Source of the DNA: Spizellomyces punctatus DAOM BR117
Taxonomy: Eukaryota; Chytridiomycota; Chytridiomycetes; Spizellomycetales; Spizellomycetaceae
Length of the DNA stretch: 58,792 nucleotides
Assembly: GCF_000182565.1 (NCBI RefSeq)
Contig: NW_015971544.1
Coordinates: 1 to 58,792 of the forward strand
Direction of reading: 5' to 3'
Under the pieces are notes generated by a model. That model was not told where the DNA came from and did no database searches. It saw only the letters and a program-made list of their open reading frames with translations. A program made the translations under genes and the position numbers. Of the stretch, positions 1-12,484 are shown in pieces (position 1 is the stretch's first letter; each line of letters opens with the position of its first letter).

Positions 1-485
1 AACCCTAACCCTAAAACCCTAACCCTAACCCTAACCCTAACCCTAACCCTAACCCTAACCCTAACCCTAACCCTAACCCTAACCCTAACCCTAACCCTAA
101 CCCTAGCCCTAACCCTAACCCTAACCCTAACCCTAACCCTAACCCTAACCCTAACCCTAACCCTAACCCTAACCCTAACCCTAACCCTAACCCTAACCCT
201 AACCCTAACCCTAACCCTAACCCTAACCCTAACCCTAACCCTAACCCCTAACCCTAACCCTAACCCTAACCCTAACCCTAACCCTAACCCTAACCCTAAC
301 CCTAACCCTAACCCTAACCCTAACCCTAACCCTAACCCTAACCCTAACCCTAACCCTAACCCTAACCCTAACCCTAACCCTAACCCTAACCCTAACCCTA
401 ACCCTAACCCTAACCCTAACCCTAACCCTAACCCTAACCCTAACCTAACCCTAACCCTAACCCTAACCCTAACCCTAACCCTAAA
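1..485. repeat. Telomere repeat array (CCCTAA)n
   Basis: About 80 near-perfect tandem copies of CCCTAA run from the first base and stop abruptly at 485. This is the C-rich strand reading inward, so base 1 is at or near a chromosome end. Small variants break the array: an extra AA near 14-17, CCCTAG near 101-106, a four-C unit near 245-248 and a short CCTAA unit near 444. TTAGGG is the telomere unit of many fungi and animals. Confidence 0.99.
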
Positions 486-3398
486 CTACTCTATCGATTA
501 CATAAGTTTATTATTATACGAGTTATTATACATTCTTCATCGATCATTCCGAAGAGATGTGCAATGCTCGGAACAGTTCTTTTGACAGAGCCTTTTTACC
601 CAGGATTTTTATTTCTTCGTGGTGCACGTGGCTTTAATCGCGGGTTTAGTACCAACACATTGCTTTAGTGCCAGCGGTCACAATTGACTACGTTTCCGAT
701 ATTTCTGTGCGTCCGCGTATTTCCATTCTTCAACTCCGCCTTTGACCATAACAATAACATCACTTGTCTGGGAATCGTGCATTGTTGTCTCCTGTAAGAT
801 CTGTCTTTGAAGGCATCGGCTTGGTCCTCAAAAAGACAGAGATCGCTCGGAGGTCTCGTTCCCGGCGTGCTCGCGACTCAAGCTGCAACGAACAAATATC
901 TCATTCTTCTGGCAGATAAGGTAAACGGAGCGGACTGGCAGTTTCATTGGCTGTGAGAAGGAGGGAATTGAACCACATCACTATCGTCGCGACGACTAAG
1001 TACAGCTGCCACAATGATTTGGGAAGGGGCATCGGGGATGACGTACTAATTACGGTCAAAAGAAGTTATTTTGTTAAACCAGAGGAAGAGCAACGCCGGG
1101 AGGGTAGCTGGTTACCGTATCAAGATATAAACAAGTGGCGAATTCCGTCACATTGAAGATATTTCTCTTCATTTTCCCAACTACAGCTTTTTGAACCCTG
1201 TGGCTGCGACAAAGTGTCAGGATCAACGTGCAGCATTTGAGAAAAGGAGCAACTCGCAATCTGGCATCTTGTCACCCAAGTTCTGTAGAATGTCCCTTAT
1301 CAGCTTCTTTTACTAGATTCGCCCCACGAGCCGTCATTTGTCCAAGTTGCTCTAGCTCCGCGGATATCTTCTTCACAATTTTTACATCTTTCACAGCATT
1401 GTGTATTCATTTTCCGGTGCGAGCAGCTTGCGCAGCTAACCATCAAGTGTCTAAGCATTTGCAACGTTCTACATGGGGGCAGAATTTACAAACTTACCAA
1501 GCCCAACGACTTCGGAGATGAGTCAAAGAAAGGCGTTCGAAAGTAGTGCGTCGTGACAGTGAATATGGGAAAATAATACTTACATTCTCCAACACCAGGC
1601 ATAATAAAGGCCAGCACAATATCTGCAAATACCACTTGAGTCAACCAATGTGATGCACTTAAAACATTTACAACACGCACATCAAGAGCAAACATGAGAA
1701 TGAGTTCCACACAATTTCCCTGCTCCGTTCTTCTGCCTCCTTAATGGACACTAGGTTCCTTCCCTGCAGGTAGACTTTTTTTCAGGAATATCCACACTAT
1801 CTTTGCTTCGACGATGGATTCATATTTCCCTTCTGGCTGAACCAAATCATTCGCAGTAGCCAGGAATTAGGTGGCTGCCTCCATACCCTCCTGCACATCC
1901 TGGTAAGGTCGCCTTCGAATCGCGAACCAGAGCACGCAGTTCATCGATTTTGGTAAATATTCAGGTCCCAGCATCGGGTAATTGTGCCTATTTTCGAAGA
2001 CTTTAAGAGGGAAATGCCGACGATATCATGGATTATACGATTGACGGCGACGGTTGGTAATGCACAACACCGGGTCGCCCCAATGGCGGACTAACCATCG
2101 ATAATAGCATCTTTGTCCCTTCATAGCATCTTAAAGTCACCGCAAAGAATTAATTCCTCGGGACTTTGTAGAGCTCAGTAACACGCAACAAGAAGCAGGG
2201 GCTAATTTTAATCCTGTGAACTTACACTCACTCCAGAAACTATCGACATGGCACTATAAAGCTCAGCTGGGTTTGCTCCTGTCCAGATCTGCCACGTCAT
2301 GTCGACATGTGGAATGCTCCCAGCACTCAGTGTAGTCGGACATGGAATCTGTTGGTAATTCGCAATACATGTTCCGAGGTCTCTCGCGGAAGCATCTATC
2401 CCAGCGGCTTGTACCTGAAAGTCTTGCTTTCAGTGTTTTAGGAGTGGTAGGAGAGAGATATATTGAACTACGTCCGGCTTGGTCAATTTTCTCCCGGGTT
2501 GCGTCCTTATACAGGTCGTACACATCTATAGTGCTTTAATATTCTTAATTGAAAGACAGAGGTGCTAGCATGTGTGATAGTAGCACGTTTGGTAAGACTT
2601 ACGATCAGAGAAGTAATTATGCTTGTCTTTGGTGACTTATTTGATTGTTAATACACCGGTACTGCCAGACAGAACAGCCGTTAAATAATCGCACTACATA
2701 TGGGGGTTACGATTTCTGCCGAAACATTACCAGGTAACCCTAAAAGCGCTATAAAGCTCATTTCTCGCTAGGAAAAGCCAATGTGATTCAGGACAGCAGT
2801 TGCAATAAAAGAGGCTGAATACACTTACGGGGCGGTTTGTATTCGCACCTGTGGATTTGAAACTCAATTGCGTTTCACGGACTGAAAAGATACAGATGGG
2901 TGTGTAAAGAATTGTATATCGTTCACAACTAAGCGCTTACATTCCCCTAGCTTCAAGACGACGCAGAGTGGCCCCATCGACAACGTGCCATTCGCAGATG
3001 GTTTGGTCCCTGTTGGGATGAGCTATCCTATCAAAATATTTTGGACGCCTTGGGCATTGTACGTCTTAACCTAACCCTAAGTTATGTGGTCAGTGAGGGA
3101 GTCCGAGATATTGAGGTGAGACTCCTCTTACTTCTCAGTGCAGCGGAAGCATGCGCGGACAGCATCATCCTCAACTTGCATCCTACTCAGCTGGAAAAAA
3201 ACAGCGTCAACTCTTCAAAGTCGATAAAAATTATGCTCACTCTCTTACCGTTCCATCAACTCCACTGCTTCCATCCCCCAGTTGCTGATATCTCATCTTG
3301 TTCTACAATCGCGTCATGACTTTTTCATACATATCGGCCATCCCCCAAACCTGTCGATGACAAGGTCCACAACGGTAAGTTTCTAGCTGTAGACAATG
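486..3398. other. Subtelomeric stretch without a recognisable gene
   Basis: No gene could be supported. Short open stretches on the minus strand (for example near 1490-1710, 1740-1960 and 2263-2523) read as amino-acid-like text but match no family I recognise and are not joined by credible splice sites. They may be decayed coding DNA belonging to the chitinase relic just beyond or to another lost gene. A single imperfect telomere-like stretch (cctaaccctaa) lies near 3068-3080. Confidence 0.6.
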
Positions 3399-6300
3399 CT
3401 ATGGGGTACAGACCATCAATTTAAAGAACCCAACGGGCGGAAGTGCATTATCTAGCCTAAAATCTATGACAAGATCCGATAGCGTAGAGTAGTATTTATC
3501 TGGGATAGTTCCGTCGGCGGCCCGTTCCACACCAATTTTGAAACCAGATAGCAATGCAGAAGCATCTGCAAGCAGCCCAGCATCACTCAGTTGGCTCAAC
3601 AAAGATGCATTTTAATCGTCCTGATCTATCGACCACACGATAAGGCGCCCAAACGCATATTCATCGCAATGCTCGTCTTCTCTTGAACTACGTGCGTGAC
3701 TGTATAAATGATCGTAACAAATCTCAGAGGTACAACACATCTTACTTAACAACTCATCATCAAAACCAATCCACTCTGTTTCACCATGGTACGTTGATTT
3801 CAAAGTAAGCAAGAGCACCAGGTGCTTTGGTCCATTCTCCTGCGATGGCACCATTCGGATAATTTTCTCCGTCAAAGTTCCCAGGGTCCATCCATGGACA
3901 ACCGAGTTCTGAACATTTTGGATCTTGCAACCTGAAGGAACGACCATAAAAGCCTATTATATGTGGCATGCTAGCTATGGCAGACGATACGCAAGTTTAT
4001 TGAAGTGTAGGAGCTCTACTGACCAATTCCCAGTAGAATTTTATTTGTATCCACTCCTGCCTAATAAATTCAAGAGAAACGATCAGGTCGCATCAACAAC
4101 TTCACGAGGTAGGTAGGATGTGTATCCAACCTTTGTAGTCATAGTAGGTGTTTGATCTATATTATTATACACGCTTAAGGAATGACCGATGGATGGCTGC
4201 GATAATCCCAGTTTCAACGCAAGTCGTAGGTCGTGTATACAATCTAATCCAGTTCTCGGGACATTTCGGCAATCTTGAACCATTGCAAGGACCATTGCGA
4301 TGCTGGTGATGCCATAGAGAGGGAAAAGCTTTGCTGAAATCGTTGTTGCAATTCTATGCTCAATTGCAAATAATTCTCCGTATCCTGTAAACCTCTGGAC
4401 GGTACACCCGGTGTAGTGTTTCAGTCACCGGCTCCAAGGAATTCCCAATCATTACCCAAACCCTCTATGTTGGAGGTGGATCAGTTTGAAGTCAGACACC
4501 GTCCTTGCTTATAATAAAGCTTATGAATGCTAGTCTTACCTAAATGGTAAGTTTACAAGAAAGCAGTCAAGGCGATGATGGCACCCATCGAACACTCAAA
4601 GGATCCCGATGAAGGTCAATTGAAGGTTACCTATGACAGTTTCTGAGAGATTGTGCTTATATGTCGAGAATGTGGATGATGGGGATGATGGATGTAACGG
4701 GGATATAGAGGATGTCACGGGGTGATACATGGAAGAGCAAGTGATAGTCTACGTTTTGAACATCTTAACAATCCTCTTTGCAAACCAAGCTTACAGCCGA
4801 CTCGATGAAAATTGCACGATTTTGCGATGAAGAGGCCATATCTGTGAAGCATCCTTGTGTCGGAGGATCATTAAAAGCCAATCTGCTGCATTGTAAGACG
4901 AATTAGTGACAACTTGCAAACACTAACTTAACCTGACAAGCTCCCGGTGTACACCACTGAAATAATCAGTTTAATATTCGGGTTCTAATGCCGCAGTTTC
5001 TGCATATCCCACAGTTGCTGGCGGTTGAAGTCGGACTCCACATCCAACTGATAGTCAGCAGTCACTTTAAGATTGTGGGCTGATTAACACCGGGCTTCGA
5101 TATTCAGAAGCCCACATTGAATTATTTACCCATGCGTCCATTGGGTCGCGATAATGTCGGTAACCTAAAACTTACGGCACTTGCCTCATTTGCGACGTTC
5201 GCTAGGAATTGTCATGTCACAGTTTTGTTGGCATCCATTTACCAGGTGCGCCAGGGACGACAGTGCAGAATTCGGTCGTGGTACCACCGAATCCCGACTT
5301 TCCACAGCATGCTTTGAGTGTTCACACAAGACTTCCATTTGTTGCCACTTCACATTGTGCCTCTATGCATAACCCCAAAGTAAGCAACTGATAAATACTG
5401 ATAAATGCCTCACATACATGGACTAATTTTAGGTTGTGGAGGAGTTCCAGGCGACAAACACACTTTCATCCCATTCTGTAGGCTTGCTACAACCGGTCCA
5501 TCGCCAATTCCTTGCAATCCAGGATTCTATCTCTGCACTGAGGTTCAGAATCCACAAATTAGGAAGGGAAATAGATAGCTCAACTAATCACAATAGATTG
5601 TTCATATCCTACATTGAAAGCGCAGCGAACTTTGCGCACTTATCAAACTCGGAATCACGTCTGACTCATGTTTAAAAATCCTGAAATATCGGCGACAGGG
5701 TTTAACTCCTTTCGAGCAACAGTACCGTTGAAAGGTTTGTGAATGAGTGCACTGAATCCCGGTTCGCCGCCATCAATATACCGCAGGAGCTGGCAAGTTG
5801 ATCACAGCATTTCCGTTCTGGCCGACTTCCACAAATCGGCAACTTCCATCCGGCGACAGCGTATCGGTGGGGTGTGGGCGTTCCAGCAAACACACAGACG
5901 TTGATTGGTCGTACAGCACCAGGGCAAGCACAGCTTAAATGATTGTAAGCCTCAATAACTTTCGCACCGTAAGCAATCGCAATGCTGCCACAGTCATCTC
6001 CAGATAGTAGAGTATGAGCGTTACACCACCCATTAGGCCCTGAGGTTCCATTCATGAACTCTATTTCGATAAAAGTGCAGAATAGAGAATTGTAAATGCC
6101 TGCAGGCGGAAAGTGCATTGTACTGGAGGCCATACTCATCCTACCTATCTCTGGTTGGCCTTAGGGTTATCGCATTATCAAATCACAACGCCCATTCCCA
6201 TGAAGACCTCGTTGCCAAATTGTTTCTCCTGCAAGAGAATCAATCAAGCGTACATCCCCTCCTCTTTGATAAAACTCATTTTTCGTCCAAATCATCCGAG

Positions 6301-6650
6301 ATCCGCAATCGAGGAAGCATCATACCCTATTTTAAGAGTATAGGAGCCCGGAACCAGTCTATTCTTCTCAGCTACAACAGAGTTACGGTCAGTTTGGTCC
6401 GTATGTGCAACCCTGCAAGCCATATCAAAAGATCCGCGAGATGAACTCACCATTGATAATAGAGTTCCCATCCACGGACTTGAACTGGCCAAATGAGAGA
6501 CGAAGAGTTCCGTTTTGCCAAGTGCAGAGCCCACAATGCTGTTGCGCTAAGTGGTTGTAACCGAGTATGCATAACGGTAGCAATTCAAAGGACAGGCAGT
6601 ACTGCTGAGTTCCCATTAACAGCATGGATTGCAAATAATTGGACAAGAAG
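3399..6650 (-). pseudogene. Decayed LysM-CBM18-GH18 chitinase
   Basis: On the minus strand, parts of a subgroup-C-like fungal chitinase appear in the expected order. A LysM-like segment lies at about 6040-5860 (SGDDCGSIAIAYGA). A chitin-binding type-1 (CBM18) remnant lies near 5310-5250 (CCGKSGFGGTTTEFCT, with a usually conserved Cys replaced by Gly). The C-terminal half of the GH18 barrel lies at about 3970-3600 (GFYGRSF, ETEWIGFDDE, then FGRLIVWSIDQDD). The GH18 part is broken: the reading frame changes after AYFEI with loss of family sequence, a further one-base shift precedes the WSIDQDD strand, and a stop codon follows at once although homologous-looking sequence continues. An N-terminal segment near 6550-6450 may also belong. 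A functional product is unlikely. The family hydrolyses chitin; assignment of the GH18 part is firm, the full architecture is inferred. Confidence 0.7.
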
Positions 6651-7128
6651 AGCGGTAAAAACTCTCACAGATTTACCACGATCTCCCTTGTTCATTGCCA
6701 TGCTGGGGCTAGAGTAAGAGGTATGAGGGCGGCTTGCAGAGTTTGTCGACGGGAGAGTTAGGTTTCCACCATATTAGATGTGCAGGTGGGGAAAAGCAAA
6801 CCGGTAAAAACTCGGCGAAAATGGCCGCACGGCTAGAATGTCTCCCACCGTTCTTTAAATTTTACAAGCGCTCCAAAACGAAAAACATGCAATACAACTC
6901 ATGACAGAAGAGAAAATAGAAAACGCCAACTCCGATCAAATGCTCATTTTGCTTCTAACGTTTTTGCAAGAAGGAAAACTGACCAGGCATTAACTCCAGA
7001 TATTGTTTCTTATTTTGTTGTGGGAGTTCGGCTGCAGCACTCCATTGGTCTCGTTTCCTGTTGACCTAGGGCGCCTCATAAATAGACTGCATCCTTGTGC
7101 AGTCAAGGACTTCCTGACGACCTCAAAC
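6651..7128. other. Intergenic, nothing recognised
   Basis: This interval lies between the divergent starts of the chitinase relic (minus) and the membrane-protein gene at 7129 (plus). I see no repeat, RNA gene or coding segment in it. Confidence 0.5.
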
Positions 7129-8863
7129 ATGACGTTCACCACATTCAACATGTTGGCGGGAGTCGCTGGCTTCGCGCAGTTGGTTTCTTCGCTGGTACTC
7201 ACTGATGTATATCGCCTTGCAACCTCTAAATACTGCCTTCATGCACCCGGCACACTTACCGCTGGAGTTCAAGTTCAAGCCATTGGTAAGGACGTTTCCT
7301 TCAACTGCTCTGTAACTGCTTACATCCTCAAATAACATTTTCCCTTAGTATGCCATGCTGGGAGGACTGACCTCATATTGGCGCTCGAGTTATTAGAGGG
7401 TAGAACACAGCCCCAAGATCCGGGATTCCTTCACTCGCAAGCAGATCCTTCGTTTTGCATGCAAGACTCTACAGACAAGGTTACATGGGAGACGTGTGAC
7501 ATAAAGAAAACAGCACAAGCTTGGGAAGAGATCCAAGTAGATCCAAAACAAGTTCGCTACAGGAGCATGTCTTCGGGAAATTGCACCAGTCCCGCCCTAC
7601 CGCAAAATGACTTCTCCCTGCTCAACAGTACCGCTGTAGCCAACGCTTCTCCACCTGTTTACCCTATGCTGTTGAAACCCTGCGCGGAAGCAATCACTTA
7701 TACGTTCATATCTCCCGAAAATCTTGGTGCGATGTTCCCTCTGCCTGCTCCTACCGGCGCTCCTACTACGCCCCCATCACCTACTCCGTCTGTCCCGGTC
7801 CAGGTTCCGGGCGAGGCGAGACCTCAGAATGGTGACTGCCATTATGTTTATTCCTTGCCCAACATGGGCTTGGGACTCTACTGGACCTATCAGGCCAGGT
7901 AGCCCCTCGCTGCTTATACGTGAACGAAGAGAAGATCAAGTAACTGACCTTGTCTTCTTTCCCTGGACTTCAGTGATAATGGCACATACACCTTGGCGCG
8001 CGCGAGCTTACCTTCCAAAATGTCAATGATCCTCAATCCCTTTTCCATCTTACGGGATACTTTGCGGTTGAGCGCTTACTCGACACGACCGATACCTTCA
8101 GATTTCGGGTATGTGTGACTTTCATGACTCTTCTCGCAAAATGAGATACCAAACCCTTCTGCGTAGTTGGGAACCCGATGCATATCCGTATCCGAAGCAC
8201 CGGATGAGCGTCTGGAGATGATAGCCTGCGCTATTCCCCAAAAATCCGTCACCACTGCCTCGCCGCAATTCCTCGCACAAACGTTCAAACTCGGTGAAGT
8301 AGCCTCTCTCAAATTGTGGCGGTTGCTAGCCGATTCCTAACGCTATTTCTATGCTGCAGATTGTGTTTCCTCTAACACATTGGACTTGAGTGAACCCCTG
8401 CTGTGCTCAATCCAGACTGCTAAAGGACAATGCAGCAAAGCCGAATTTAGTACTGGTATCGTGTACCTCCGAAGTCGCTATACAAGAGTTAAATTGATGA
8501 TAGTTCAACTAATTCTCTCCTTCAGTGTCAGCAAATGTCAGTTACCCTTTGAAGCCCGTTCTTCCAGTAGCCAGCGGCCGACTTGATTGTCCGAAACAAT
8601 ATTTTCTTTCACCTCTTCCAAAGTCAGTTCGCTTGCGACTATCTACTTTATGTAATCACAAGCTCATGCGCTAACAGTAATCATCCAGCAAATGCTGGGC
8701 TGACATGTTGTCGGATCCCTCCACGACTCTTGCTCCAAGTGTCCCTCAGGCTCCGACGGCCTCTGCTGCGACAGGATTACGTAGACTAGTTAGAACCACG
8801 GGACGTTGCTACATTACTGTTGCCGTGGTCTTCTTCATTATGGCAACACTCTTTTATATTTAG
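7129..8863 (+). pseudogene. Secreted or membrane-anchored protein, one frameshift
   Basis: Seven exons fit by phase and splice sites: 7129-7285, 7349-7898, 7974-8108, 8167-8293, 8360-8455, 8526-8622 and 8689-8863. The product starts with a hydrophobic signal-like segment and has a large Cys-containing ectodomain with N-glycosylation sites and a Pro/Thr stretch. It ends in a single hydrophobic helix just before the stop (CYITVAVVFFIMATLFYI), as in a tail anchor or GPI signal. All junctions agree except inside exon 3. There the frame beginning DNGTYTLAR must shift to reach the open frame LTFQNVNDPQSLFHLTGYF. The shift falls in a GCGCGCGCG run at about 7996-8004, so it is either a sequencing error or a recent inactivation. 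The family is not recognised; a ricin-B-like start is only a faint possibility. Confidence 0.6.
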
Positions 8864-8946
8864 AGCCGCAACACCTATAACCAATAGATTACGGATTATT
8901 TCAATCTCACTACCCTCTCCTTGTTCCCCCACCGATTGGTCGTGTT

Positions 8947-9459
8947 TTGACGGAGCTCGTCAGTGGCACCACAACAGATACTTTGACCGAGAATGATACT
9001 CTCCAGGATGCCAAAGCGGTTTTGTCAGTTAGAATTCTCCGCGGAGGGCGAATCATATACAGCGTTAATGCAAACCAATACGTCACTGCCGAGGGTCCTT
9101 GGAAACGACCGTGCATACAGCTGAAAATGCAAGCTGATGGTAATCTGCTTCTTGTAGATTCTAGTGAAGCTTACGCTAATTGGAAGTCTGACACGTGGAG
9201 TAATCGTCAAACATCTCCGAACAGAGTGACACCAAGTCAAGAGAATGTTTTGGCAATACAGGACAGAACGGAGGCGATTCTGTTCAGTTGGAAACCCACT
9301 TTGCCGATAATGCCGGTGCAGCAGCTTGTCAGTGGTGGTCAGGACACTCTTGTGGAAAATCAAGCCCTGGAATCTACGGACAACCAGTGGTCGCTAGCAC
9401 AGGTGTGTGGACTGAGGTACTCTGATTCGTTTTTGGCAGCGACCAGCTCGAAGGGGCCG
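8947..9459 (+). pseudogene. Bulb-type (mannose-binding) lectin domain fragment
   Basis: An open reading stretch shows the B-lectin pattern: a start like DTLTENDTLQ, then LKMQADGNLLLVD followed by a W-x-S-D-TW motif, and a second W segment. A second repeat then begins (LVSGGQDTLVENQALES). In this family the QxDxNxVxY strand motif binds mannose; here it is partly altered (MQADGNLLLVD). There is no convincing start codon, signal peptide or upstream exon, and the pattern is lost after about 9400, so I read it as a truncated relic. It lies 84 bp after the preceding gene and could be a misjudged separate exon of a larger unit. Confidence 0.55.
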
Positions 9460-9468
9460 GCTTGCTGA

Positions 9469-10938
9469 CAGCGTAAATACTGAAATTTCGGGGAGTTTAC
9501 GACAAACGCGCAACTGAAAAGTAGAAGGCCAATTTAGCACATATAGCGGATAGCAGACGCAACGGTGGTGGTGCCTGCAGCTGCCATGACTGGAAGACCA
9601 GATATTCTCTAAGCAACGTGAACGAGAGAGTGAAACAGAGAGTGAGAGTGAAAAGCAAGGCCTGCACGCGTCTTTGGCATTTGTCTGTTTTGGGTCAGTA
9701 AAGCGAAATTATCTTTTCGGGCATTTTGCACTTCCCGATCTGCATGCAAAAAAAGGTTCATGTCAAAAAAAAGTTGAGAGTTGACGTTTGTTCGCGCATT
9801 TGCCGTCTCCGCAGAGCCGCTCTCTCCCACGTGAACATCTTAAAAGTTAAAAGTCTCCCATGGTAACGGAAATTTTCCGTGTCTTCCAAATTTCCCTGAT
9901 AAGTGTCTGCGTACGCGCACACCTGTCTCCCCGCACCGCCTAAACCTCCGACAGAAATTTGACATCTCCGATCAAGGGGGAAATTCCATTCCCGCGGGAA
10001 GTCTCCGTATTTTACCCATTCTTGCTTTTTTCCATTTTCTTGCAGATCCTTGGCGAGAAAGCAAAATGTTCAGGAAACACTTTTTCAAAAGGAAAATGCA
10101 GCCATGGGGAAAGTCAAGCCGCACAACTAGGCGCGGCTGTCGCCCGCATGGAGCTGCCGAGGCTCTTTGCTGCATTTGCAACGGTCTTTTCAAAATGTCG
10201 CAGCGTGGAGCGCTTATCAGCAACTCAAGCTTTCTGGTTTATTGCACAAGAGGAGGGTGCGGCACCTCTGGGCTTGGTTCGATGTGGCTCATAATATGCA
10301 CCAGAGTCCGTCTTGGGAGCCTGCCCGTTTTCATCTACAGGTCCGAGTTCCCCAGCGGCACCAGTAGCCTGAACCTAATGACTGCAAACATGCTAAGAGT
10401 TTCAATTGCATCTCAACGGTGAGAAATTCGGTCGTGAGCTCGCCGCAACCTATATTCACATGACTATGATGAATCTGTCTCGCAAGCGTCTGGATGTTCA
10501 AAGAAGATGGACCGCTCCTATAATTCCAGTAGCTATATCAATCTACAAAGTATATTCTTAACAAATCTCTCAGTCTCATGCGCGATAACCAGTCTGGATA
10601 CTGAGATACGCGTAACCCCGATTGCAGTGTGACTCCCAATGCGCGATGGCTTGTGATGTCTTCTTTTACTGAAGAGCAGGTAATAAAGCCCCAAACTGTT
10701 TCGCTGCTGAGCCAACACTTGTCTTTGAACAATAATTTTGTTCGGCCACATAGCAGAAACACGGTGAGCAACAAAGCTACTAGCTGGTATCTCCATCATA
10801 AATTACTATTCGAGAATGAGGTCCGCAGTGTGCATCAAGAATACCACCATACTGCTCTACAAATATATCGTCATACAATGTACATGCTCTACTTCTTGGG
10901 AGCGGGTTAATAAATACTAGTGATCTGATCAGTCCCAC
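9469..10938. other. Non-coding interval holding an inverted-repeat arm
   Basis: No gene is supported. Several overlapping open stretches near 9960-10420 on both strands lack family signal. The left arm of an inverted repeat occupies about 9660-10045. The rest holds nothing I recognise. Confidence 0.5.
9660..10045 (-). repeat. Inverted repeat, left arm
   Basis: Read on the minus strand, this segment matches 13965-14215 read on the plus strand. Shared blocks occur in the same order: tggaaaaaagcaaga, taaaatacggag, ttaccatgggagactttt, gatgttcac, tttgacatga and ggaagtgcaaaatgc, then aataatttcgctt (left arm gataatttcgctt). This arm is longer by insertions. The match was found by eye, so the edges are approximate. 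Confidence 0.75.
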
Positions 10939-12484
10939 CTAGGGATTGATTTCCGGCCAGTGCTCTTTGAGGAATGCTGTAAGTCCCTCGTAAAGAGCAA
11001 CATTGCCGTCCTTGTTGAGGTGGACCCCGTCAGCAAGGTACTTGCTCATGACACTGCCATCGTATCGTGCATCCGGTCCCAGGAAAACTTTCCATGTATC
11101 CAAAACAGGTGTTCCGGTTGCTATGCTCAGTTCCAACATTGCATTGCGAAAGTCGTTCATGGTTTCATGAATGGTATCTGGATCTGACCCGGGAGGTGGC
11201 GGTGTGATGAGTAACAACCGGGTGCCTGGATGGATTGAGTTGGCGATTTGCATCATCTTCAGCAGATTATTCTTGTATGCTGATAGCGACAGCTTAAAGG
11301 CATCGCTGTGGGGGTAAGTTTGATATTTTAGTATGGTAGCTTGCAGTATGTCGGGACTATTCTGGAACATAAGTCTTACTTGGTTCCCAGCATCAGTGTG
11401 ATCAAGGTGGGCGAAGGAAACTGCTTTAGGACTGGCTCAAGTAAACTCAGGTAGTCGTCTGTGGTCCATCCTATGCACAGAAATTAGCAACCCGATGGCC
11501 AGAAATTGAAGAGAAAACATACCAGGGTTCCCTTTATTCACAACTTCATATCGACCCTTGTAACAGGATCTTAGCTGCATGGCCCATCCCATGTTCTCTT
11601 CGGAATCACCATACTGAGTACGGGATGCATGTGAGTGTAAGATACCAGACTTCAGTGTGAGATTCATTGGAGGTGATTCGTACCCTAGTAATTGAATCTC
11701 CAACAAGGGCTATAGATCCTTCTTTAAACTTCTCAGAGGGTGGGAAGGTATTCCCATTACGGACACATTGCATGGCCTGTGCGATGCTGGCACCAGGAGT
11801 GCATGTCAACGGGGCCAACAAATTCCCATAGTCCCATGCGTTGACGCGGGATCGGATGTACTCTGCCAATGGGATCGGAAGATGGTGAGCATCAAACGAA
11901 TAAATCGTGCCCTCGCAAGTCTGAGTTGGACAATTTCATAATAACAAACCTGTTTCTGACGTGGTCCAAAGTCTATCTCCACCAGTAATTTGCAACACAG
12001 AGTACAGCACATCCGGTCCTTGTGAGCGCAAAAAGGTATTCCTGTTTAATCGTGCCTCGCAGCAGCATTTGCCTTGTCCAGGAGACGATGTGCGATTGAA
12101 CGAAATGGTACTGACGATGGGATCCGTGGATTGTCCATAGAAGGTGTGACCACTGCTGTTATCACACACGGGATCACAACGGTCATCCCCCATCCCGTCC
12201 ACGCAGAAGCCGACAGTATGCACTCCCGAGATTAGAGACAAGCAAACGAGGAAAATGGCCAAGGGAAACAGCAAAGCAAAGCCGATTACGCGAAGTGGCC
12301 TGATCTGATATAAACTCAGTTCGCAAGTAGCTTCAACATATCTGGATCTTGACAAACACGGTACCTTACAAGCCGTCTTGACACGGGATTCTTTGTGCCC
12401 TTCGTTGTCATGACGTTCTTCGCACCCTTCCTCCAGCTCATTACTACTTCCTAACAACGGCATTCTGAATCGAGGCGAATCCAT
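10939..12484 (-). CDS. Membrane-anchored SGNH/GDSL hydrolase
   Basis: Five exons: complement(10939-11305, 11380-11470, 11523-11613, 11684-11862, 11950-12484). They give 420 aa in a continuous frame. The SGNH blocks are present: IALVGDSITR (Ser about 235), LMLGTNDA (Asn about 299, created exactly across the last intron) and DGVH with the catalytic Asp/His pair near 391-394. The order and spacing resemble IAH1-like esterases or sugar O-acetylesterases. A cytoplasmic N-tail (1-64) precedes one hydrophobic helix at about 66-88 with no cleavage site, so a type II membrane protein with a lumenal or extracellular catalytic domain is inferred. A Cys-rich linker follows (CVDGMGDDRCDPVCDN). An in-frame TTG lies just upstream, but ATG at 12484 is the natural start. 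The substrate is unknown; a CAS1/PC-esterase-like role in glycan acetylation is possible. Confidence 0.85.
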
